64,000 bases of DNA from Monomorium pharaonis (lineage: Eukaryota > Arthropoda > Insecta > Hymenoptera > Formicidae), in the NCBI RefSeq assembly GCF_013373865.1, contig NC_050468.1, positions 10,664,510 through 10,728,509 on the forward strand. Direction: 5' to 3'. The notes under the pieces were generated by a model. That model was not told where the DNA came from. It searched no databases and saw only the letters and a program-made list of their open reading frames with translations. How positions within the stretch are numbered: position 1 is the stretch's first letter; each line of letters opens with the position of its first letter. Shown in pieces: positions 57,681 to 64,000 of the stretch. The translations under genes and the position numbers were made by a program.

Positions 57681-60160
57681 TTTCTTCGCGACTGACGCCA
57701 GCCGGTGTTGCGTTTACGACACCTCGTTCTGTGTAAAAAAGTGTGAAATTTAAATGGGCCTCCTTTTAAGCCCCCGCAAAATCCGATCCTACGTAATAAA
57801 ATTACGTCAATTAGTCCAGGCTTGTTTCGCATTGCAGTCATCAGTAGAATCAAGACGGCCCTCGTCCCTCGGGAGACCTCGACCTGGAAGCGCGATCGTC
57901 GCTATCTCTCGTTCCCCCCTTTTGTCCCAGTTCCCCCTCCCCGGTCGCTGCGGCACACGTTATTGCGCTTAATAAAGCACTTAACAATTATTTTCCGGCC
58001 GGTGATTTTTCAGCCGGCCGCTGATAACGGGCCCGCGCCGCCGGCTGATAACCGCACACGGCGGCCGCGCGTGTACACCCACCGTTGAGTTATCGTCCAG
58101 CACGGGCCGCAACAGCCGTGAACGAAAACAAGAAGCGACGGCCGGCGTCTCTTAATGCACGATTCGCATGCGGACACGCCGCGCCGGCGACGAATCGGCC
58201 GCCGGCTAATTTAACGCGATCGTAATCGGCCGTGATTTGTCTTAATTTTCGGCCTACGGCTTCGGGATCCCGGGGATCCCCCGCGTGTGCGCGCGTGTGC
58301 TCTTACCTTGTATACGCCGGTGCGCCTTATCGGCCCTCCCGCCGCCGCGCAGGGTCGTTATAATGCCGTCACGCGTCGAGTTATCGCGCGCCGAAGGAGC
58401 CCTGAAGAAGCCGGGGAGATCGTCGGCGGCGATTAGAATTTCGGATTGCGCACCGCGCGCGATTCCCGACGCGTCGCGCCGCGTCGCTCGTATCCCACCG
58501 CTCGTGCTCAATTTGTTGCGCGTCTTTCGTCACGCACATGCACGCGCTGATCACCGACGGCGGTGAGTTTTGTAACGAGAATCAATCATGATAATTAAAA
58601 CGAGCGGGCAGCTGGGGACGATCGTTCTTGCGTATAATGCAACGTATAATGCAATTATATCACGGTTAACCACGGCGACGTGTTTGCGATTGCAATTTCA
58701 ACGTTTGCACGCGCTGTAAGCCTCTTAAAGGAGCAGCTATTACTGAAATGTTTTCACACACATTAACACACGCATACACAGTCCCGATAAATGCCACGGA
58801 TTAAAAACGACGGCGCGCGGTGACAAGTATCGCGCGCGCGTTTCAACGGTCATCGCTCCGGCGCGCGATTCCGACAATGCGCGCGACTTTCGTCGTCGCT
58901 TCGCCGATTAGCGGAGTGGGCCGGCTAATTTCGCTCGTCGAGGCCCCCGCGGGTGATTTGTCATTCCGATTCAACGGCGGGGACGTCGTTGTTTTACGCC
59001 ACGTGGTGTCGGGATCGCCGGAGATCGTCGGTCGGTCGGCGCGCGTTCGTCCGAGGGTCAAAGGGGAGGGAAGGAAGAGGCGAGGACTCGCGAGAAGAAT
59101 CGCGAGCAAGGGGACGGGGGAAGGGTAACGGAGAAACGATCGGGGATTCTAGGAGAGAGGGTTGGAGCGAAAGGAGGGAGGTTGAGGTGGGAACGCGCGA
59201 CGTAATATCGTTATCGACGGGCGTAGGTGTAAAACGCGCGAGGCGGACCGCGGGCGTGTGCACGCGCGCTGTTGAGGATCGAACGAGGAGTGTCATCGCG
59301 CATTTAATTAAAATGTCACACGCGCGTGATAAATGTCGCATGCGAGCCGTGTGAAAGAAGCCGTCGCGTCGTCGTCGCCGTCGCCGCCACGCCGCGCGTT
59401 CGCGCTTTCCTCTCTCGTGGACGCGCAGAGAGAAAATAACAAATGAAATTTGCTATCTTTGTGACATCTATACAGACGGCTGCGAGGAATAAAAAGGAGG
59501 GGGAAAAAAAAAAGAAGGAAGAACGCTCGGAACGAGAGCGAGACGGGAGAGGAGACGACCGATGAGATGTAGCGTTCGAACGAGAGATGGGAATTAGCGC
59601 GCCTGTATTCATCTCTCGCCGCCCGCCGTCGGGACTTTTTCGGCCGTTAATTACGTAAGAGCGTAATTTTTCAATATAACCGAGACCTTAATCCCACGGC
59701 GACGTGCCGTGTAATCGCTTAGCGAGCGCGTCGCCGCGATGCCGATCCCGTCGTCGTGGGCCCCGCTCGCTCTCTTTGTTCGCACGCCCGAGCCGTATCG
59801 GCGGATGTCACAGAGACGTCGAGAGAGACACCGGCTTTCTGGCAACGCGCGCGCGCGCGCGCTCGATTAATTTGTAATGGATCCCGTGACTCGAAAGTAC
59901 ACCGTTGCGCACTGAAAAGCGGTCATTCCTTTGTTGATTTGATTGATCGCGATGTTAAAGTTAAATTACGTCGCTATTTAACCCTTAGTTGTTCGCGCGC
60001 AGGTTGCGTGAGATAATTACGGTGTCATTAAATTTTTTGCCACGTCGCTAGATTGGAAATTAATAATCGTATACAATCTAAGACATAATTTCTAACGACA
60101 CGAATAATCGTTTCTCTTTCTTCGCCAGAGAGTCGTCATAAAAATTCCTTGCTCTCCTTA
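57681..60160. other. CpG-rich intergenic block
   Basis: The most CpG-dense part of the window, rich in CGCGCG, GCCGGC and CCGCCG. Long overlapping frames on both strands lack recognisable domains. No gene supported. Confidence 0.5.
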
Positions 60161-62230
60161 GCGCACCTCTTTTTTTTTTATTTATATATGTATATTTTAA
60201 ATTAACTAGATGGCGTTGTTACAAGTTTAATAATACGCGACTAACTAGGGATAAAGGAATGAGAAAACGTGTTAATTTCGATCGACGTCAACATGATCAA
60301 TTGCCTTGATATTTGAATAAACGTACTTTAAACATTGCGGACGCCAAGTGTCCTTTAAGCGTCGAAGTCCGTGCATCTCGAGACGGGATCGTGATGTAAT
60401 TTCGCGTCGCAACCGCGTCAATCACCGCCGGGTTTTTTAAAGTCGCGCCGATCTGGTAAAAAAAAAATCCTCCCGAGAGCCCCGCGTAAAAATATGCGAT
60501 TGCGTTCGAAGTTGCATATTTATCGAGTCGCACCGCCGCCGCCGCCGCCGCGGAGGTTCTTACGCAATTTTCCATTCTCCTCTTCGGACGAGTGTTAGGT
60601 CCGATTTCACGCGACGATGCTCGTCACCGACGCGCAATTTATTTTACGTAAACGCGCGGCATATTCGTGTCAGTTTGAAAACTGTACGAATCAAACAATG
60701 GAAGGGAAAGAAATATAAAACAAAATGGAGATTCTCTCACTCGAGAAATGTGACACATTTTAATTTATTTAGCGGACACTTGTGTTATTGTATCCTTGTA
60801 CGATACAATGAATCTACACAGTTCTATATAATTATATATTAAAAGGAATTGAGCGCAACGCACGCTACTTGTGACAGTTACTTTTTAATTAGCATTTTGA
60901 GCATTTTTTAATCCTTCAAATTTTTTCAAGTCTTGTGCAAATTTAAGATATAAAATATTATTTTTATTCTAACGAAAAAATGTTAGAAAATTAAATTTTG
61001 TGTTTAATTTGATTAATTGTTTTTAGCATTAAAGAGGTAACGGAAGAGATAGCGAAGCGTAACCTTTTAAGTAAACGACATCAAGCTTTAAAGAGGTAAC
61101 CCTCCCTGAAATATTTTTACATAATTTGCACTCCGCGTTAGAACACGTGTGAGATTCAAGGCATAGATATAGTGTACGTAAATAAAATTAGGAATGCTCG
61201 GCGTAAAGCTTATTTTTACGACGTCGTAAATAAAATTAACGACGTAATTGCATCTTATCCGCGATAAAATTAGAAATTTAATTCTTATGGACCGGTGCGA
61301 GGGTATAAGGGTGGCATAACGGGTGTCACACGTTATATACCTCCATTTCACAGGCCTCGAGCCCTGCCATTAATCAGTACGTCCGAATTATCGAATATCG
61401 ATGATGATTCGCGCGTACACCCTCCGCCCGCTTTTCTCGGCTGGCATGGAAGAGCCGGGGAGCGGGGGCGGGGGAGCAGGGCACGATGGTGAAGAAGCTG
61501 CGGAACGCGTCGCGCGATTCCGTTCTGGAATTCGATGATCCCGCGGAATGTCCGCGTCTGGCATAGACGCGTAATTCGCGCTCTCTCACGACGTTCCCGC
61601 ATATACATCCGAACGTATCGATGGCTCTGCCGCGACCGTGCCTCGCATATGCTCCGTTCTAACATAATTCACGTACACACAAGCCGCCGCCGCCGCCGCC
61701 GCCGCCGCCGATGTTGCCTGATGAATGACTTTGCAATTATATTCTCATCAGCTCTCTCGCCTCGCTTCTCGAGTCTCACCGTTAACCTGAGCCGTTTGCG
61801 GACGTCGTGCGTTTGTGCGTGTGTCCACCGCGCCGCATGGAGAGAAACGCGCCGCGGCTTCGCGCGTCCATATTTGCAGCGCGGGGCGGGAGGAGAGGGG
61901 AGGTTTAGTAGATCCTCGAATACCTGTCTGCCTTTCGACCATATTCCGACCAGGTGTGACAGCGACGAGTAATTTTTGTCGCGAGCCCCGGCGACGGTAA
62001 TTAGCACGGTATTGTCGGCATAGAAACCGCATTGCGTTCTCCTCGCGAGCGCGATAAATGAAATTTCAACGTTTCTGTACGCGCGGATTCGAATCCACTC
62101 GCTGTACTTTCCGGAGGTACGCGGACGCGCGATCGGAATGCAGAACTTCGCGATAAACCGCAGCGGAAAATGGTAATCTTATTCGGCCATCTATAAGTGA
62201 GAGACAATAGGAACACAGATATCTCTCTGC
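60161..62230. other. Mixed CpG-rich and AT-rich intergenic DNA
   Basis: CpG-rich at 60300-60670 and 61290-62230 with AT-rich DNA between. (CCG)n runs lie at 60531-60552 and 61683-61711. No gene supported. Confidence 0.5.
61683..61711. repeat. (CCG)n trinucleotide repeat
   Basis: About nine CCG units. The frames crossing it are polyarginine-type artefacts. Confidence 0.9.
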
Positions 62231-63330
62231 TTATGAATTTTCGTATTCACGACTGCCTTTCGCTAAAAATGAATCAGTAGATTAATAACGTTAACTAAAT
62301 ATTATCCCTAAACGGGATCAAAATTAAATATTAATTTTGCAAATATTCTATATTAAAAGTCATGTATTTAAAAGAAGAGCATTATTTTTTATCACTTGTG
62401 AAGTTAATATCTGCATTTAAGTTAAATATTAATTTTATATAATAGCAATTATTATATTAAGAATTATTTATTTAAAAAGTGTCATTTTTTAATTGACAGT
62501 TTATAATCGTTATTAATAAAATATTTCTCTTTGACTTACGATCAAAGTCTCAGAACGCAAGCTTCTCATAAAAATCGACCTATAATTACTTATAATTTAA
62601 ATTAAATGTTTTTTCCTGCTAATCGGTACAAATTATAAATTAAATAATTTATAATTTGTATGCAAAGCTATCAAAGTTGTCGCTATATTTAAAATGTCCA
62701 ATTATTCTTTCTAGATTAAATCCAGCATGAACTGAGAAAAGATTTCTAAATATAATATTTAATAAGTATTACCAAACACAATAAGTTTAACACATTTAAA
62801 TTAGAAAATATCTTCCACCAGATGTTGTAGTTTTTATATTACTCTCTAAATCGAAATCAGTATTATTCACTGATTTGCAATGCTATACTTATAACTGAGA
62901 TCTTCTAAATATGTAAAAGAGTAAAATTATTTTTAGTCACCCTGAAAAAAAAATTTACTAAATTAAAATAAATATTTTTTCAAATAGTACCAAAAGCAGA
63001 AGTTTTGTAAAAAATGAATCATATTTATTTCAAATAAGATAATATTTTATAAAATGGATTATACATTTTTTAAGTTATAGAAAATATCTTATTTGAAATA
63101 AATATTATTTATTTTTTACAAAACTTCTGCTTGATACTATTTGAAAAAATATTTATTTCAATCTAGTAAATTTTTTTTTTCAGTTTATATCAACCGAATG
63201 CTTAATTGGCATTTCACTCAACATTTAATGGCTATTATCAAACTCTTTACTCAGTATATTAAAATAAAGAATTAACATTATTTCTCATTGTATGTTACTT
63301 TTCCTCAAGATAAAAAGCAATTTTGCATAC
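62231..63330. other. AT-rich intergenic DNA
   Basis: Holds the foldback element at 62942-63183 and nothing else recognised. Confidence 0.6.
62942..63183. mobile_element. Foldback element with ~95-bp arms
   Basis: The left arm (about 62942-63046) and right arm (about 63080-63183) are near-perfect inverses. Shared blocks are CTGAAAAAAAA, AAATAAATATTTTTTCAAAT, GCAGAAGTTTTGTAAAAAAT and TATTTATTTCAAATAAGATA. The central spacer is about 35 bp, so nearly the whole element can form one long hairpin. No TA or TTAA duplication was certain at the ends. Confidence 0.85.
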
Positions 63331-64000
63331 ATTTCGACGAATGATTGATACGAAAATAAGTTTACGGGAGAAATCGGGTATCAGCGAGGAGCTCGTTGAG
63401 TAAGAATCGAACAAGTAGAGTGTTAACGCAAAGATAATATAATTAATTCCCAACCGCTTTGATCACAATGCTTCTCGCTCGTTTGTTCGCTCATTCGAGG
63501 GAACCGCATATCATGGGACGCGATCGACCACTAAAACGTAAGAAAAAGAAAATATAGCTCTGCCGCGCGGGTGCGCCTTTAAACGGCCGCACTTTGTGGA
63601 GAGTGTCACGCGTGTCACCGCACGCGGCGATAATTAATGAGGCGATCGCGCGGCTCGAATCTTAATTATTTATCGCTGCACCGTTGATTAATTACGGCCA
63701 ACTGTGCGCCGGTTCGTGATGTATCGCGCGGATAAGCAGTGACGTTGTGAGTGACAAATCGTACGTCTTTTTTTTTTCCGTGCCCTTTCTCCTTTCTTTC
63801 CGTCTCCCTCGCTTTGCTCCCCTCCCCACCTCCCCGTCTCTCTTTCTTTTTCCGCTTTGCTTTACCTCTCGCGTTGCGGCACACCGTAATAGGTCACGCG
63901 AAAGAGTATTCGGAACGCGCGCGTAGGATTTCGAAAGGAGGCTGATTGTGCGCCCGCGGTACGAGCATGAAGCGAGGAAAGAAAGACAAAGAGAGAGAGA
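63331..64000. other. CpG-richer DNA at the right window edge
   Basis: Composition rises again to CpG-dense with pyrimidine-rich runs (63768-63860) and GA repeats at the very end, cut by the window. No gene supported. Confidence 0.45.

Noticed and set aside
62080..62110. GGATTCGAATCC resembling a tRNA T-arm / B box
   Set aside because: No matching A box, anticodon arm or acceptor stem upstream; likely a chance palindrome.
1..64000. CRISPR arrays, bacterial operons, integrated virus genes
   Set aside because: None seen. The only tandem arrays are satellites and microsatellites, and the only polymerase belongs to the LINE.

Overview
The window looks like an insect chromosome segment, most likely from a hymenopteran such as an ant. 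This is inferred from a SoxB1 gene of insect type, a strongly AT-rich background broken by CpG-dense blocks, many dinucleotide microsatellites, small TA- or TTAA-flanked inverted-repeat elements and an RNase H-bearing LINE. No bacterial or viral gene organisation is present.

Only one host protein-coding gene can be supported: an intronless SoxNeuro-type (SoxB1) transcription factor on the + strand, coding at 35491-36909. Its HMG box, SUMO-type sites and SoxB1 C-terminal motif are intact. It sits alone, with about 27 kb of non-coding DNA back to the nearest other coding element (a retrotransposon) and at least 27 kb downstream without a recognisable exon. This layout fits a developmental regulator inside its own regulatory landscape. 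A possible Inr/DPE core promoter (34832-34866) and a short upstream ORF (35302-35340) precede it.

Left end: a 164-bp satellite array (1-1392) decays rightwards into AT-rich DNA. Then comes a complete LINE on the - strand (about 3095-8292) with 17-bp target-site duplications, a (TAA)n tail, an ORF1 with a probable DUF4780-like domain, and an ORF2 carrying endonuclease, reverse transcriptase, RNase H and a zinc knuckle. ORF2 has no ATG before its endonuclease. A CCCAAAG slippery heptamer in the right phase, followed by a predicted hairpin, suggests that ORF2 is made by -1 ribosomal frameshifting from ORF1. This is the most interesting testable observation in the window.

Middle and right: CpG-dense blocks (11.6-14.6, 15.7-24.3, 30.8-31.6, 33.8-36.9, 47.8-49.1, 51.3-52.5, 54.1-57.0, 57.7-60.2, 61.3-62.2 and 63.3-64.0 kb) alternate with AT-rich stretches. 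The AT-rich parts hold small inverted-repeat elements (21.45, 25.7, 26.0, 39.5, 40.8, 50.2, 53.4 and 62.9 kb). They also hold an unclassified 0.4-kb repeat present twice in opposite orientation (27.6 and 45.5 kb), a cluster of mutually inverted old repeats (40.2-43.7 kb), a tandem duplication (31.9-32.2 kb) and several microsatellites, one a 55-bp alternating purine-pyrimidine tract. The CpG-dense blocks may include SoxN enhancers, but the sequence alone does not show this. All element boundaries were read by eye.
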